NCBI GenBank assembly: GCA_947499255.1
Contig: CANMNF010000001.1
Location: 620,001 to 684,000 of the forward strand
Direction of reading: 5' to 3'
DNA length: 64,000 bases
Origin: an uncultured Sphingomonadaceae bacterium
GTDB taxonomy: Bacteria > Pseudomonadota > Alphaproteobacteria > Sphingomonadales > Sphingomonadaceae
Shown: piece after piece, positions 9,228-18,827 of the stretch
Numbering within the stretch: position 1 is the stretch's first letter
Layout: every line of letters begins with the position of its first letter
The notes under the pieces: model-generated
Database searches by the model: none
What the model was told of the DNA's origin: nothing
The model's input: the letters and a program-made list of their open reading frames with translations, nothing else
Made by a program: the position numbers and the translations under genes

Positions 9228-10175
9228 ATGAGCGAGCCGATTTTAGACATTCGAGGCCTGGAAAAAACCTATCGCGGTGGCGTTAAAGCGCTGGGCGGCG
9301 TCGATTTGCAAATTGAGCGCGGGGAAATATTCGCGCTGCTCGGCCCCAATGGCGCGGGCAAAACTACACTTATTGGCGCGATATGTGGATTGGTGCGGCC
9401 AACGGCAGGCTCAGTCCATACGTTTGGGCAAGATCTGCTCAAAAACTCCAAAAAGCTGCGTCAGCGCATTGGGTTGGTGCCGCAAGAAATCAGCGTGGAT
9501 TTGTTCGACAATGTGATACGGCAAGTGCGCTATTCGCGTGGAATGTTCGGTTGTCCTGCCGATGAGACGCGGATTGAAGAAGTGCTGCGCTCGCTTAGCC
9601 TGTGGGACAAGAAAGACGCGCGCATCAATGAGCTTTCCGGTGGAATGAAACGCCGTGTAATGATCGCAAAGGCATTGGCGCACGATCCTGAGCTGCTCTT
9701 CCTTGATGAACCCACAGCTGGCGTCGATGTGGAGCTAAGGCGCGATATGTGGCTGCAGATTGGGAAGCTGCGCGAACGCGGCGTCACAATCATTTTGACA
9801 ACCCATTATATCGAAGAAGCCGAAGAGATGGCTGACCGGGTCGGCATCATCAATCGGGGTGAAATTCTGCTGGTCGATAACAAGGATGCGATCATGAGAC
9901 GCCTTGGTCGTACCGAAGCGCATTTCACCTTGGCACATCCTTTGTCGCAATTGCCCGTTAGCCTTGCCAAGTTCCCGCTGACCATCGAAAGTGAGGGCAC
10001 TTGCCTGATTTATCGGGGCGGTGACGGCGCGGGCAAAGGCAAGCGCGAAGTGGCCGAACTGGCGCAAATCCTGACTCGCGAAGATATCGCATTCAACGGC
10101 CTTGAAACGCGCGATTCCTCGCTCGAAGATATATTCGTACAGCTTGTGGCACAAAAACAGGACCAGGCGACATGA
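9228..10175 (+). CDS. ABC transporter ATP-binding protein, ABC-2 type
   Basis: ATPase of a two-gene exporter, 315 residues. Walker A is GPNGAGKTT, the Q-loop is LVPQEI, the signature is ELSGGMKRRV, Walker B is LLFLDEP, and the switch histidine is in TTHYIEEAEEMADR. About 90 C-terminal residues beyond the nucleotide-binding domain form a variable tail. It resembles YadG of E. coli. The permease gene begins within its last codons (ATGA overlap), so the two are co-translated. The substrate cannot be read from the sequence. Confidence 0.9.
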   Translation: MSEPILDIRGLEKTYRGGVKALGGVDLQIERGEIFALLGPNGAGKTTLIGAICGLVRPTAGSVHTFGQDLLKNSKKLRQRIGLVPQEISVDLFDNVIRQVRYSRGMFGCPADETRIEEVLRSLSLWDKKDARINELSGGMKRRVMIAKALAHDPELLFLDEPTAGVDVELRRDMWLQIGKLRERGVTIILTTHYIEEAEEMADRVGIINRGEILLVDNKDAIMRRLGRTEAHFTLAHPLSQLPVSLAKFPLTIESEGTCLIYRGGDGAGKGKREVAELAQILTREDIAFNGLETRDSSLEDIFVQLVAQKQDQAT

Positions 10176-10948
10176 TCGCAGGAGGCATCAACTTTCGCGC
10201 TGCTTTGGCGATTTTCAAAAATGAAGTCATGCGCATGTTTCGCGCGGTGTTCGGCTCTGTATTATCGCCCGTCATCACAACTTCCTTGTATCTTGTGGTG
10301 TTCGGCGCAGCGATGGCGGATCGGGTCGAAGCTGATCCTGGCGTTTCGTATGGAGCGTTTATCGTGCCCGGCCTGCTGATGCTCACATTGCTTTCTGAAA
10401 GCACCAGCAATGCCAGCTTCGGCATCTACATGCCCAAATTTACTGGCGCGATTTATGAGCTGCTTTCCGCACCTGTTGGCTTTGTTGAAACGCTGATCGG
10501 TTTTGTCGGAGCAGCAGCTGCCAAATCATTGATACTAGCAGCGATTATCTTAGGCACTGCGGCGCTGATCGTTGATTATGAGATCCGTTATCCGCTGTTT
10601 GCCTTAGGGTACATAGTGCTGATTGCTGCTACATTTTCCATGCTGGGTTTTATCATCGGGCTGTGGGCAAATGGCTTTGAGAAATTGCAGATTGTTCCAT
10701 TGTTAATTTTGATGCCACTGACTTTTCTTGGTGGGACATTCTTCTCCATTGATGTGCTGCCAGAGCCTTGGCGGTCGATCTCCTTGATTAATCCTATCGT
10801 ATACCTGGTGAATGGTTTGCGCTGGACCTTTCTAGGAGAATCAGACTTTCCGATTGCGATTTCATTCGCGGTGACAGTGGGATTTTTGCTGCTTTGCACC
10901 ATAATCATTGCGGTGATCTTCAAGACAGGGTGGCGATTGCGCGAATGA
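10172..10948 (+). CDS. ABC-2 type transporter permease
   Basis: Membrane partner of the preceding ATPase, 258 residues with about six hydrophobic segments. It has the ABC-2 family layout: an N-terminal amphipathic part, then SYGAFIVPGLLMLTLLSES, and late PLTFLGGTFFSIDVLPEPW followed by SLINPIVYLVNGLRW, which is the conserved C-terminal signature of this group (YadH-like). The start codon overlaps the stop of the ATPase gene by four bases. Confidence 0.9.
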   Translation: MIAGGINFRAALAIFKNEVMRMFRAVFGSVLSPVITTSLYLVVFGAAMADRVEADPGVSYGAFIVPGLLMLTLLSESTSNASFGIYMPKFTGAIYELLSAPVGFVETLIGFVGAAAAKSLILAAIILGTAALIVDYEIRYPLFALGYIVLIAATFSMLGFIIGLWANGFEKLQIVPLLILMPLTFLGGTFFSIDVLPEPWRSISLINPIVYLVNGLRWTFLGESDFPIAISFAVTVGFLLLCTIIIAVIFKTGWRLRE

Positions 10949-10966
10949 GGCGCTAACCCGCTGCCT

Positions 10967-11962
10967 ATGCGCAAGATTTTTCTCCCATGTTTTGCAGCAA
11001 TCGCGTTGTTTGGCGCGCAGGCTGCATCTGCTCAAAACGCAGCTGGCGATCCTTCAACCGAAACGCCGACAGCGTCCCAATTGCCCGATCCTGTACGCGC
11101 CATGCTCGATGCAGCGGTGGAAACGGGCAACCGGGACAAAGTGAAAGCCGTGGTGGATGTTGCCAAAACAACCAACCCTGATGCCGTGGACGAGATTGAC
11201 GGTATTTGGCGTGATTTTCAGACCAGTCAACGCAGGCTCGCCAATCGCCGCGCGCACCGTGAAGAAAAGGCCATCCGGCAGTCTGGTCTGTTTGATCTGT
11301 GGTCAGGCCGCGGACAGATTGGCGCTTTCCAATCCTCCGGCAACAATGACAGCTTCGGCCTCACTGCGTCGCTCAACCTTGAACGCGAGGGGATCGACTG
11401 GACGCACAAGCTTGATGCAAGTGCAGACTATCGCCGCAATAATGGCAGCACACAGCGCGAACAGTTCCGCCTCTCTTACGAACCCAACTATCAAATCGAC
11501 GATGGGTTTTTCGCCTACGGGCTAGCCCAGTTTGAACGCGACAGGCTGCAAGGGTTCTCGGCGCGTTACGCATTGTCTGGCGGGATTGGTTACAAGCTGT
11601 TGGACACCGATTCCGTGGCGTTATCGGCCAAACTTGGTCCGGCGGTCAGGCGTTCTGAATTCACCAGCGGCGGGTCTGAAACACGGCTGGCTGCGCTTGC
11701 CGGCCTTGATTTCGATTGGCAATTGGCGGAGAATTTAAAGTTCACGCAAGATACCAATGCGGTCGCCGAAACAGGCGGATCAGCGGTGCTCATCGTGGAT
11801 AGTTCAAACACCAGTCTCAACTTGGTCACTGGTCTTGAAGCAGGTGTTACCGACAGCCTGACCACGCGCCTTTCATGGACACTGGAATATGACAGCAACC
11901 CGCCTCCCGGTGGGGTTAGCACCGATACTTTGAGCAGGTTCACTTTGATCTATGGATTTTGA
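10967..11962 (+). CDS. DUF481 family outer membrane protein
   Basis: Predicted outer membrane beta-barrel of 331 residues. A signal peptide ends in AASAQ at about residue 23. A helical, charged stretch to about residue 105 follows, then repeated short amphipathic strands (for example [16 protein letters not shown] and [12 protein letters not shown]), ending in LIYGF, with the terminal Phe used by the barrel assembly machinery. The pattern fits DUF481 (YdiY-like) salt-stress-type proteins. The last 11 bases overlap the start of tgt, so the two are linked translationally despite unrelated roles. Function unknown. Confidence 0.8.
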   Translation: MRKIFLPCFAAIALFGAQAASAQNAAGDPSTETPTASQLPDPVRAMLDAAVETGNRDKVKAVVDVAKTTNPDAVDEIDGIWRDFQTSQRRLANRRAHREEKAIRQSGLFDLWSGRGQIGAFQSSGNNDSFGLTASLNLEREGIDWTHKLDASADYRRNNGSTQREQFRLSYEPNYQIDDGFFAYGLAQFERDRLQGFSARYALSGGIGYKLLDTDSVALSAKLGPAVRRSEFTSGGSETRLAALAGLDFDWQLAENLKFTQDTNAVAETGGSAVLIVDSSNTSLNLVTGLEAGVTDSLTTRLSWTLEYDSNPPPGGVSTDTLSRFTLIYGF

Positions 11963-13094
11963 CAAACCCCGCTTTGCTTTCACGATAAGCGCGCGCGATG
12001 GCAAGGCCCGCACCGGCGCTATAGAAATGCGGCGCGGCACTATTCGCACGCCTGCCTTCATGCCAGTGGGAACGGCCGCCACCGTTAAAGCGATGCGCCC
12101 GGAAGAAGTGCGCGCAACAGGTGCCGATATTATTCTTGGCAACACCTATCACCTGATGCTGCGTCCGGGGGCAGAGCGGATGGCGCGGCTTGGTGGGTTG
12201 CACAATTTTATGCGCTGGAAACGCCCGATTTTGACAGATAGCGGCGGCTATCAGGTTATGAGCCTATCGGATTTGCGCAAGCTGACCGAGGAAGGCGTGG
12301 AGTTTCGCAGCCATATTGATGGCTCCAAACACATGCTCAGCCCGGAACGCTCTATGGAGATACAGCGGCTGCTGCGCTCCGACATCGTTATGGCGTTTGA
12401 CGAATGTCCGCGCGCAGATCGCCCGATGCAGGAAATCGAGACCAGCATGGATCTGTCGATGCGCTGGGCCAAGCGCAGCCGCGATGCCTTTGATGCAGGC
12501 GGCGCGCATGCCGCATCCGCTGCCCTTTTCGGGATTCAACAAGGCGCGTTGAATGAAGGTCTGCGCGCCCGTTCTGCTGAGGCTCTGCGCGAAATTGGGT
12601 TTGATGGATATGCTATTGGCGGCTTGGCTGTCGGGGAAGGGCAGGAAGCAATGTTAGGCGTTCTTGATTACGCCCCCAGCCAATTGCCTGACGACGCACC
12701 GCGTTATTTGATGGGTGTGGGCAAGCCCGATGATCTGGTTGGCGCGGTTGAGCGCGGGGTGGACATGTTCGATTGCGTTCTACCCACGCGATCAGGCCGC
12801 AATGGACAAGCCTTCACCTGGAACGGCCCGCTCAATATCCGCAATGCCCGGTTTGCCGAGGATCAAGAGCCGCTCGATACCAGCTGCTCAGGTCCTTGCT
12901 GTGCATCCTATTCGCGCGCCTATTTGCATCATTTGCACAAATCTTCCGAAATTTTGGGTGCAATGTTGATCACACAGCACAATTTGCACTTCTACCAGCA
13001 GCTGATGTCTGCCATGCGCGATGCGATTGCCGCAGGGACATTTGCGGATTTTGCAGCCGAGTTTCGGCAAAATTATCTTGGAGCAAAAGCGTGA
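11952..13094 (+). CDS. tgt: tRNA-guanine transglycosylase with altered zinc motif
   Basis: Exchanges guanine-34 of GUN-anticodon tRNAs for preQ1 on the way to queuosine. 380 residues, full length. Active-site regions are present: [10 protein letters not shown] (general base Asp), [19 protein letters not shown] and [18 protein letters not shown] (nucleophile Asp). The zinc site is unusual. Where the family has C-x-C-x2-C-x25-H (CDCYTC in E. coli), this protein reads C312-S-G-P-C316-C317 with His343, so the middle cysteine position is Gly and an extra Cys precedes the last. The sequence otherwise looks functional. It overlaps the DUF481 gene by 11 bases and the chorismate mutase gene by four. 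Confidence 0.95.
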   Translation: MDFDKPRFAFTISARDGKARTGAIEMRRGTIRTPAFMPVGTAATVKAMRPEEVRATGADIILGNTYHLMLRPGAERMARLGGLHNFMRWKRPILTDSGGYQVMSLSDLRKLTEEGVEFRSHIDGSKHMLSPERSMEIQRLLRSDIVMAFDECPRADRPMQEIETSMDLSMRWAKRSRDAFDAGGAHAASAALFGIQQGALNEGLRARSAEALREIGFDGYAIGGLAVGEGQEAMLGVLDYAPSQLPDDAPRYLMGVGKPDDLVGAVERGVDMFDCVLPTRSGRNGQAFTWNGPLNIRNARFAEDQEPLDTSCSGPCCASYSRAYLHHLHKSSEILGAMLITQHNLHFYQQLMSAMRDAIAAGTFADFAAEFRQNYLGAKA

Positions 13095-13396
13095 GCGTGA
13101 AGCGGCCTGAAGATTGCGAAACGATGGGCGATGTTCGCGCTGGCGTGAACGCGACTGATCGCGCTCTGATTGAGCTGTTCGCAACGCGCTTTGGCTATAT
13201 GGATGCAGCTGCTCGGATTAAAGAAACGCGCGATGCCGTGCGCGACGAAACGCGCAAGGCCGAAGTGATCGAAGCGGTGCGCGCGGATGCTAAGGCGCGC
13301 GGCCTGCCATCGGATGACCTTGCCGACATCTGGGAAAAGCTGGTTGAAGCCAGCATCGCGCATGAGCTGGCCGAATGGGATAGCCTGCGCGATTGA
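13091..13396 (+). CDS. Chorismate mutase, AroQ type
   Basis: Small all-helical enzyme of 101 residues expected to rearrange chorismate to prephenate. The start is a GTG at 13091 overlapping the tgt stop as GTGA; earlier in-frame sequence lies inside tgt. Features of the AroQ fold are [19 protein letters not shown] in helix 1 and [15 protein letters not shown], where basic residues bind the substrate carboxylates, then helices ending in [10 protein letters not shown]. It resembles the chorismate mutase/isochorismate pyruvate-lyase (PchB-like) subgroup, so a lyase role cannot be excluded. A shared terminator follows. Confidence 0.85.
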   Translation: MSVKRPEDCETMGDVRAGVNATDRALIELFATRFGYMDAAARIKETRDAVRDETRKAEVIEAVRADAKARGLPSDDLADIWEKLVEASIAHELAEWDSLRD

Positions 13397-13406
13397 CCAA
13401 ATACGA

Positions 13407-13434
13407 AAAGGGCGACCCCGCAGGATCGCCCTTT
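13407..13434 (-). terminator. Rho-independent terminator between chorismate mutase and rpsD
   Basis: Nine-base perfect stem AAAGGGCGA / TCGCCCTTT around a ten-base loop. On the minus strand (downstream of rpsD) it is followed by TTTTCGTATTT, so it works best for rpsD. It may also stop the forward transcript. Confidence 0.75.
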
Positions 13435-13456
13435 CACATTCACCAATCGCAATGGA

Positions 13457-14071
13457 TCAACGTGAGTAGAACTCGACCACGAGGTTAGGTTCCATTTGTA
13501 CCGGATAAGGCACTTCGTCGAGCGTCGGGACGCGCGTGAAGGCAACTTTGTCCGTGCCATCAGGTGCGACATATTCAGGAATTTCGCGCTCAGGCAGGCT
13601 TTGCGCTTCGATCACAAGAGCCATTTCCTTGGCCTTGCTTCCCAAGCTGATTTCGTCACCAACATCGATGCGGCGCGAGGGAATGTTGCACTTCACACCA
13701 TTTACATAAATGTGACCGTGGTTCACGATTTGACGCGCGGCAAAAACCGTCGGCGCGAATTTGGCTCGGTAAACGATCATGTCCAAACGACGCTCAAGCA
13801 AACCGATCAGGTTCTGGCCGGTATCGCCCTTCATTTTGGAGGCATCTTTGTAGGTCGAACGGAACTGCTTTTCCGTCACGTCGCCATAATAGCCCTTCAG
13901 CTTCTGCTTGGCGCGCAATTGCAGGCCAAAGTCAGAAATCTTGCTTTTACGACGCTGACCATGCTGGCCGGGACCGTAAGAACGCTTGTTAACCGGGGAA
14001 TTTGGGCGACCCCAGATGTTTTCACCCATCCGGCGATCAAGCTTGTGTTTTGCACGTGTGCGCTTCGACAT
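13457..14071 (-). CDS. rpsD: 30S ribosomal protein S4
   Basis: Primary 16S rRNA-binding protein of the small subunit, 204 residues as usual. The N-terminus [21 protein letters not shown] and the segment [23 protein letters not shown] are typical of alphaproteobacterial S4. The S4 RNA-binding domain starts at about residue 93 ([20 protein letters not shown], then [11 protein letters not shown]). It stands alone, outside a ribosomal operon, and ends at a clear terminator. Confidence 0.98.
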   Translation of the reverse strand: MSKRTRAKHKLDRRMGENIWGRPNSPVNKRSYGPGQHGQRRKSKISDFGLQLRAKQKLKGYYGDVTEKQFRSTYKDASKMKGDTGQNLIGLLERRLDMIVYRAKFAPTVFAARQIVNHGHIYVNGVKCNIPSRRIDVGDEISLGSKAKEMALVIEAQSLPEREIPEYVAPDGTDKVAFTRVPTLDEVPYPVQMEPNLVVEFYSR

Positions 14072-14241
14072 AAGTCGTATCCTTCAATTTGCTGTCTCTA
14101 CCCACATGGCAGAGCTTTAACCCGGCTTCGCACCGCCATGGCTTTGCTCATTATGAAAATGAGCCCATGACGCGGCCACTGCTTCACCGGGGTGCAGGGC
14201 CAATAAGCGAAGGCGCGCGTTTAGCAGCGTTACGGCGGAAA

Positions 14242-14958
14242 TCAAGCTTTGCGATCAGCCTTGCCAAGCGAACTGAGCACACCGCGCATCGTGCGCACCT
14301 GATGATGGTTCCATCGCGACTGGGTGAGCAAGGTGCGCAAGGCGCGCCGCGTGCTGGGTTCACGGTCTTCAGGCAGGAAATATCCTTTGGGGACCAGCAT
14401 GCCTTCAAGATGTCCGATTAAACCCTCCAGTTCCTCTTGCGGGGCGGGAGGAGGCTCTTCTTCGCGCGTTGGCATCGCCAGATCGCGAAATTTGGATAGC
14501 TCGTAAGCCACCAAAATTACTGCTTGCGCAAGATTGAGCGAGCCGAATTCAGGATTGATCGGAGCCGTTACAATCGTGCGGGCAAGAGCGACATCATCTG
14601 CATCCAAGCCAGAGCGCTCCGGCCCGAACAAAAAAGCGCAACGCCCCTGTTCTGCGGCGACATCTTTCGCGGCATCCTCCGGCGTCAAAACTGGCTTTGT
14701 AACGCCGCGTTTGCGCACGGTTGTTGCGAACACATGCACACAATCCGCCACTGCATCTGCTGTGGTCTCAAAAACCTGCGCCCTATCGAGCACGATATCC
14801 GCTCCAGCAGCAGCAGGCCCGGCAGATGGGTTGGGCCAGCCATCGCGCGGCGCAACAATACGCATTTTAGCCAAACCGAAATTGAGCATGGCACGGGCCG
14901 CTTTGCCGATGTTTTCGCCCAATTGCGGGCGCACCAAAACGATGATCGGATCAGGCAC
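14242..14958 (-). CDS. trmJ: RNA methyltransferase of the TrmH/SpoU family, TrmJ-like
   Basis: SPOUT-fold methyltransferase of 238 residues, probably modifying the 2'-O of nucleotide 32 of tRNAs. Motif 1 is RPQLGENIGKAARAMLNFG; motif 2 is FLFGPERSGLD; motif 3 is INPEFGSLNLAQAVILVAYE, matching TrmJ. The C-terminal about 80 residues (after PPPAPQEELEGL) form the TrmJ extension. The start is GTG at 14958, overlapping the nrdR stop by one base (TAGTG), so translation is coupled to nrdR. Confidence 0.88.
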   Translation of the reverse strand: MPDPIIVLVRPQLGENIGKAARAMLNFGLAKMRIVAPRDGWPNPSAGPAAAGADIVLDRAQVFETTADAVADCVHVFATTVRKRGVTKPVLTPEDAAKDVAAEQGRCAFLFGPERSGLDADDVALARTIVTAPINPEFGSLNLAQAVILVAYELSKFRDLAMPTREEEPPPAPQEELEGLIGHLEGMLVPKGYFLPEDREPSTRRALRTLLTQSRWNHHQVRTMRGVLSSLGKADRKA

Positions 14959-15422
14959 TATTCCGAATTGCCCGCTTCCTGCACGGCGCTGGCAAATTCT
15001 TCAAAATCGCGCGCTTCGGAGAAATCGCGATAGACAGATGCGAAACGTATGTACGCCACGCTATCGAGATGCTGCAGCCCATCCATCACCATTTCGCCCA
15101 AGCGCGATGAGGGGATTTCGCTTTCCCCGGCAGTCTCCACTTGGCGTTGAATACCCGATACGAGGCGGTCAATACGCTCTTGATCAACGTCTCTTTTGCG
15201 GCAGGCCAAGGCTACCGATTGTTCAATCTTTGAACGATCAAAAGGTTCGCGCCGATCACCCGATTTGATGATGACAACTTCGCGCAATTGCACCCGTTCA
15301 AAGGTTGTAAAACGCCCGCCGCAACTTTCGCACTGCCGCCGACGACGGATGGCGCCATTGTCTTCTGTCGGGCGCGAATCCTTTACCTGGCTGCCATCAT
15401 GCGCACAGAACGGGCAACGCAT
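14958..15422 (-). CDS. nrdR: Transcriptional repressor NrdR
   Basis: ATP/dATP-sensing repressor of ribonucleotide reductase genes, 154 residues. The N-terminal zinc ribbon is CPFC...CESC, followed by [12 protein letters not shown], and the ATP-cone domain spans about residues 49-139. It lies in a reverse unit rpiB-glyA-small protein-nrdR-trmJ, with one-base gaps or overlaps on both sides. glyA upstream of nrdR is a common alphaproteobacterial order. Confidence 0.96.
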   Translation of the reverse strand: MRCPFCAHDGSQVKDSRPTEDNGAIRRRRQCESCGGRFTTFERVQLREVVIIKSGDRREPFDRSKIEQSVALACRKRDVDQERIDRLVSGIQRQVETAGESEIPSSRLGEMVMDGLQHLDSVAYIRFASVYRDFSEARDFEEFASAVQEAGNSE

Positions 15423-15644
15423 TTAGGGCCGGACGCGCTTATAAAGCATATAGCCAGCGCCAGCGATCAAACCAACTGGCAGACTGATTACAGGCAAGAT
15501 CGCACCCGCCACAGCGCCAACCGCTGCGCCTGTCAAAACAGGCTTGGTCGAGGGATGCTGCATCCCTTCGCGGCCTATCGCTTTGGCTTCATCTACGGCG
15601 TCGGAGAGGATGGTGCTATCAATCGGTTTTTTTGGATCGCTCAT
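15423..15644 (-). CDS. Small glycine-rich membrane protein
   Basis: 73-residue protein of unknown function. It has a hydrophilic N-terminal half (MSDPKKPIDSTILSDAVDEA) and then an Ala/Gly/Val-rich hydrophobic segment (VLTGAAVGAVAGAI, then SLPVGLIAGAGYMLYKRV) that looks like a glycine-zipper hairpin in the membrane. The ATG at 15644 is chosen over an upstream one at 15680, which lies inside glyA; GGAAGG at the end of glyA serves as ribosome binding site. It sits four bases after glyA, and its stop abuts the nrdR start. Confidence 0.7.
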   Translation of the reverse strand: MSDPKKPIDSTILSDAVDEAKAIGREGMQHPSTKPVLTGAAVGAVAGAILPVISLPVGLIAGAGYMLYKRVRP

Positions 15645-15648
15645 CAAA

Positions 15649-16959
15649 TCACCTTCCAGGATATACAGGGAAAGCGGCACAAAGCTCGCTTACTTTGGCG
15701 CGAACAGCTTCTTCAACTTGGCCATCGCCTTCGGGGCCATTCTTAGAGAGGCCGTCAACGACTTCGGCAATCAAAGCACCGATCTTGCGGAATTCCGCCG
15801 GACCAAAGCCGCGCGTTGTGCCTGCAGGTGTACCAAGGCGAATGCCGCTCGTCACAAATGGTGAGCGTGTGTCGTATGGAATACCGTTTTTGTTGCAGGT
15901 GAGCCAAGCGCGATCGAGGCCTTTTTCTGCATCCTTGCCGGTCACATCCTTGGCCGTGAGATCGACCAGCATCGAGTGATTGTCTGTCCCACCAGACACA
16001 ATGCGCAGGCCATTTTCTTCAAGGCTTGCCGCAAGAGCGCGGGCATTTTCCACTACGCTGGCAGCATAGGTTTTGAAATCAGGACGCAGCGCTTCGCGGA
16101 AAGCCACTGCCTTGGCAGCGACCACATGCATCAACGGACCACCCTGCAGGCCGGGAAAAACCGCCATATTCAGCGGCTTGCTCAACGCTTCATCATTCCA
16201 CAAAATGATGCCGGAGCGTGGACCACGAAGGCTTTTATGCGTTGTCGAGGTAACGATATGCGCATGCGGGAAGGGCGTGGGGTGCGCGCCGCCTGCAACA
16301 AGGCCGGAAATGTGGCTCATATCGCAAAGCAAATACGCGCCAACTTCATCGGCAATCGCGCGGAACCGTTCAAAATCCCACAAGCGCGAATAGGCGGTAC
16401 CGCCGCAAATGATCAGTTTGGGCTTATGCTCGCGCGCGGTGGCCGCGACCACATCCATATCGATCAGTTCTTCACCCTTGGTCACGCCGTAGCTGACAGG
16501 GTTGAACCATTTGCCGCTCATATTCACTGGCGACCCGTGCGTCAGGTGACCGCCTGAATTGAGATCGAGGCCCATGAAAGTGTCACCCGGCTGCAAAAGC
16601 GCGAGGAACACGGCCTGATTCATTTGTGAGCCGGAATTGGGCTGCACATTGGCGAAATTGCAACCGAACAGCTCTTTCGCGCGATCAATCGCAAGCCGCT
16701 CAATCACATCGGCATAATCACAGCCGCCATAATACCGTTTGCCCGGATAGCCTTCGGCGTATTTGTTGGTGAAGATGCTTCCTGTAGCTTCAAGAACGGC
16801 TGTGCTGGCAATGTTTTCGCTGGCGATCAGCTCGATCTTGTCTTGTTGGCGGCCAAGCTCTTTGCCAATCGCTTCAGCGATTTCGGGGTCGGCTTCGGCA
16901 AGGCTGTCGTGCCAAAAGCGGTGCATGATATCGGTTTCGGGCGCGGGGGCAGTGCTCAT
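15649..16959 (-). CDS. glyA: Serine hydroxymethyltransferase
   Basis: PLP enzyme interconverting serine and glycine with transfer of a one-carbon unit to tetrahydrofolate. 436 residues. Motifs: [36 protein letters not shown], the PLP-lysine region [18 protein letters not shown], and [15 protein letters not shown]. The ATG at 16959 is preceded directly by an in-frame GTG at 16962; either could start. It is followed by the small membrane protein and nrdR and preceded by rpiB nine bases upstream, so a single reverse operon is likely. Confidence 0.97.
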   Translation of the reverse strand: MSTAPAPETDIMHRFWHDSLAEADPEIAEAIGKELGRQQDKIELIASENIASTAVLEATGSIFTNKYAEGYPGKRYYGGCDYADVIERLAIDRAKELFGCNFANVQPNSGSQMNQAVFLALLQPGDTFMGLDLNSGGHLTHGSPVNMSGKWFNPVSYGVTKGEELIDMDVVAATAREHKPKLIICGGTAYSRLWDFERFRAIADEVGAYLLCDMSHISGLVAGGAHPTPFPHAHIVTSTTHKSLRGPRSGIILWNDEALSKPLNMAVFPGLQGGPLMHVVAAKAVAFREALRPDFKTYAASVVENARALAASLEENGLRIVSGGTDNHSMLVDLTAKDVTGKDAEKGLDRAWLTCNKNGIPYDTRSPFVTSGIRLGTPAGTTRGFGPAEFRKIGALIAEVVDGLSKNGPEGDGQVEEAVRAKVSELCAAFPVYPGR

Positions 16960-16968
16960 CACGGGTTC

Positions 16969-17406
16969 TCAAAGGCTGGGATTGGAAAGTTTATCGACTC
17001 GGCGTTGATGCCGGCCACCTGCAAAGCTGGTTTCGAGGAACGCTGCAATACAGGCTTTGGCCATCTCAAGGCCCGTTAGCCGCGCACCTATGGCAAGGCA
17101 ATTGGCATCATTGTGTTCGCGCGAAAGGGCGGCGGAAAGCGGCTCTGACACCAAAGCACAGCGCACTTGCGGGTTGCGATTGACGGACATGGAAATACCC
17201 AAACCGCTGCCGCAAAGCGCTATCCCGCGTGTCACAGTCCCATCAGCGACAACGCTGGCGAGTTTATATCCAAAATCTGGATAATCGACGCTGTCAGAAT
17301 TGTCCGGCCCAAGATCGGCAACCTCGTGCCCTTCTTCGATCAACCAGTCGCGCAAGTCAGCTTTCATCTCAAGGGCTGCGTGGTCAGATGCTATCGCTAT
17401 TTTCAT
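16969..17406 (-). CDS. rpiB: Ribose-5-phosphate isomerase B
   Basis: RpiB/LacAB-family sugar-phosphate isomerase of 145 residues, interconverting ribose-5-P and ribulose-5-P. It starts MKIAIASDHAALEMK; a longer frame to 17433 adds nine residues with no family match. Seen: LGPDNSDSVDYPDFGYKLA, GIALCGSGLGISMSVNR with the catalytic Cys, and AREHNDAN-like SREHNDANCLAIG. It is first in the reverse unit with glyA. Confidence 0.95.
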   Translation of the reverse strand: MKIAIASDHAALEMKADLRDWLIEEGHEVADLGPDNSDSVDYPDFGYKLASVVADGTVTRGIALCGSGLGISMSVNRNPQVRCALVSEPLSAALSREHNDANCLAIGARLTGLEMAKACIAAFLETSFAGGRHQRRVDKLSNPSL

Positions 17407-17505
17407 GGCTTCGCACATAGGGGGCAGTCGCAAGACATGCCACCAAAAATCCAGCTTGTCCCCAAGATGTAGCGTGTCTTGGCGCGGAAACGCCTCGGAG
17501 CAGCG

Positions 17506-18138
17506 CTACTTCGCCTGCGCTTTCAACTGCTTTTTGACCCATTTCCAAAGTGCGGACACTTCGCCAGCTGCTTTGCCGTCGGGATCAATTTCTGCTGCTA
17601 CTTCGCCCTTTGCCGCGCTCCGGTGAAAATCAGCACGTTCGCCAAAGGTTATTGGGCACACTTTAAGGCCATGCTCCTTCGCCGCTTTTTCTGCTTCCTT
17701 AATCAGCTTGGTTGCGCGTGCTGGAACGGCGTTAAATACCACAAAGGCAGGCGTCTTGGTCAGTTCGAGCAGATCGGTAATCGCTTCGAGCGCATGAAGA
17801 TCAAAGGCGCGTGGTCGGGTGGGGATCAACACGAGATCGGCGATCTTGATCGCTTCTCGCATAGCCGCGTCGGCATGGGGCGGCGTGTCGATCACGAAAA
17901 ACTCTTTACCCTGCCGCTCGCCCTGACGAATGGCCATGCCAAGCCGGGCAGGGGGGCTGGTGATGATTTCAGGGAGGAAATCTCCGCGCCAATCACCCCA
18001 AGCAGCCGCCGTTGCCTGCGGATCGGTGTCGATCACAATGCTCTGTTTCTTGGAATAGGCAGCACATGACGCAAGATGCAGCGCCATGGTGGTTTTTCCA
18101 GAGCCGCCTTTTTGGCTTACGATGGCGACAGTTGGCAT
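17506..18138 (-). CDS. ParA-family ATPase (orphan)
   Basis: Deviant Walker-A ATPase of 210 residues: IVSQKGGSGKTTMALHLA at the N-terminus, VIDTDPQATAA, and FFVIDTPPHADAA as Walker B. Similar stand-alone ParA proteins segregate plasmids or position cell components. No parB gene or centromere-like repeat is adjacent, so the cargo is unknown. It is flanked by short gaps (about 95-100 bases) on both sides and is probably transcribed alone from 18139-18232. Its Walker A is of the signature-lysine type (KGGSGKTT). Confidence 0.85.
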   Translation of the reverse strand: MPTVAIVSQKGGSGKTTMALHLASCAAYSKKQSIVIDTDPQATAAAWGDWRGDFLPEIITSPPARLGMAIRQGERQGKEFFVIDTPPHADAAMREAIKIADLVLIPTRPRAFDLHALEAITDLLELTKTPAFVVFNAVPARATKLIKEAEKAAKEHGLKVCPITFGERADFHRSAAKGEVAAEIDPDGKAAGEVSALWKWVKKQLKAQAK

Positions 18139-18232
18139 GGCGGGAGGTCTCCAAGTGAAATTAGTAGGGCCCTCCCCTTCATAATCACGCCCATGTTGCG
18201 CTTGTATCGCGGCTTATCAGGAACGCGGTACG

Positions 18233-18823
18233 CTATTTGCTCGAACTTTGCCCATCGCCAAGATCCGCAAACGCTTTATTAAGGTCGGGCATACGATCCC
18301 TTGTAATCGTCATGATATCATTGTGATAGGCTTGATTTGCCGACACAAAGACCGGATTTTGCAGTACGTCTTGCTGAGAATTCATAAATCTCAAGCCGCT
18401 TGGCGTTTGGACAAAAGCCAAAATATCACGCAGCTCGGCGGCTGTGAATTCGCTTGCATAGGCTTGCGTCCAAGCTTCCATGATTGCTGCGATATGACGA
18501 CGCAAAACCGCCTCTTCTTCCTGAACGACTTCCTTCTGCCAGGCCTCAAACACTTCAATCGCGCCGGGCTGAGCATCAGAAAACAATGTTGTTCGCACAG
18601 CTTCCATTGCCTGGGCATTCATTTGCTGGCCCACATCATTAAAAAGATCAAACCGCACATCCTCTGGATATGATGTGTCAATGATTTGTCGCGCAAGAGC
18701 GAGACGTTGGGTTTGATTATCAGTGTCTGCCTGTACGCTCTCTTGCGCAAAGGCAGGTGCTGCGGTGGCGGAAACTGCCAAAAGTACGGCAATTCCAGCT
18801 GACACTAGGTGCTTAATTCCCAT
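18233..18823 (-). CDS. DUF2059 family periplasmic protein
   Basis: 196-residue exported protein. A signal peptide ends in APAFAQ at about residue 27. The rest is helical, with the DUF2059 pattern in the C-terminal half: AYASEFTAAELRDILAFVQTP, then SGLRFMNSQQDVLQNP. Function is unknown in the family. It starts four bases after the rpoD stop, so it is probably made from the dnaG-rpoD transcript. A protein of similar build is encoded at 50424-50966. Confidence 0.8.
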   Translation of the reverse strand: MGIKHLVSAGIAVLLAVSATAAPAFAQESVQADTDNQTQRLALARQIIDTSYPEDVRFDLFNDVGQQMNAQAMEAVRTTLFSDAQPGAIEVFEAWQKEVVQEEEAVLRRHIAAIMEAWTQAYASEFTAAELRDILAFVQTPSGLRFMNSQQDVLQNPVFVSANQAYHNDIMTITRDRMPDLNKAFADLGDGQSSSK

Positions 18824-18827
18824 CAGA

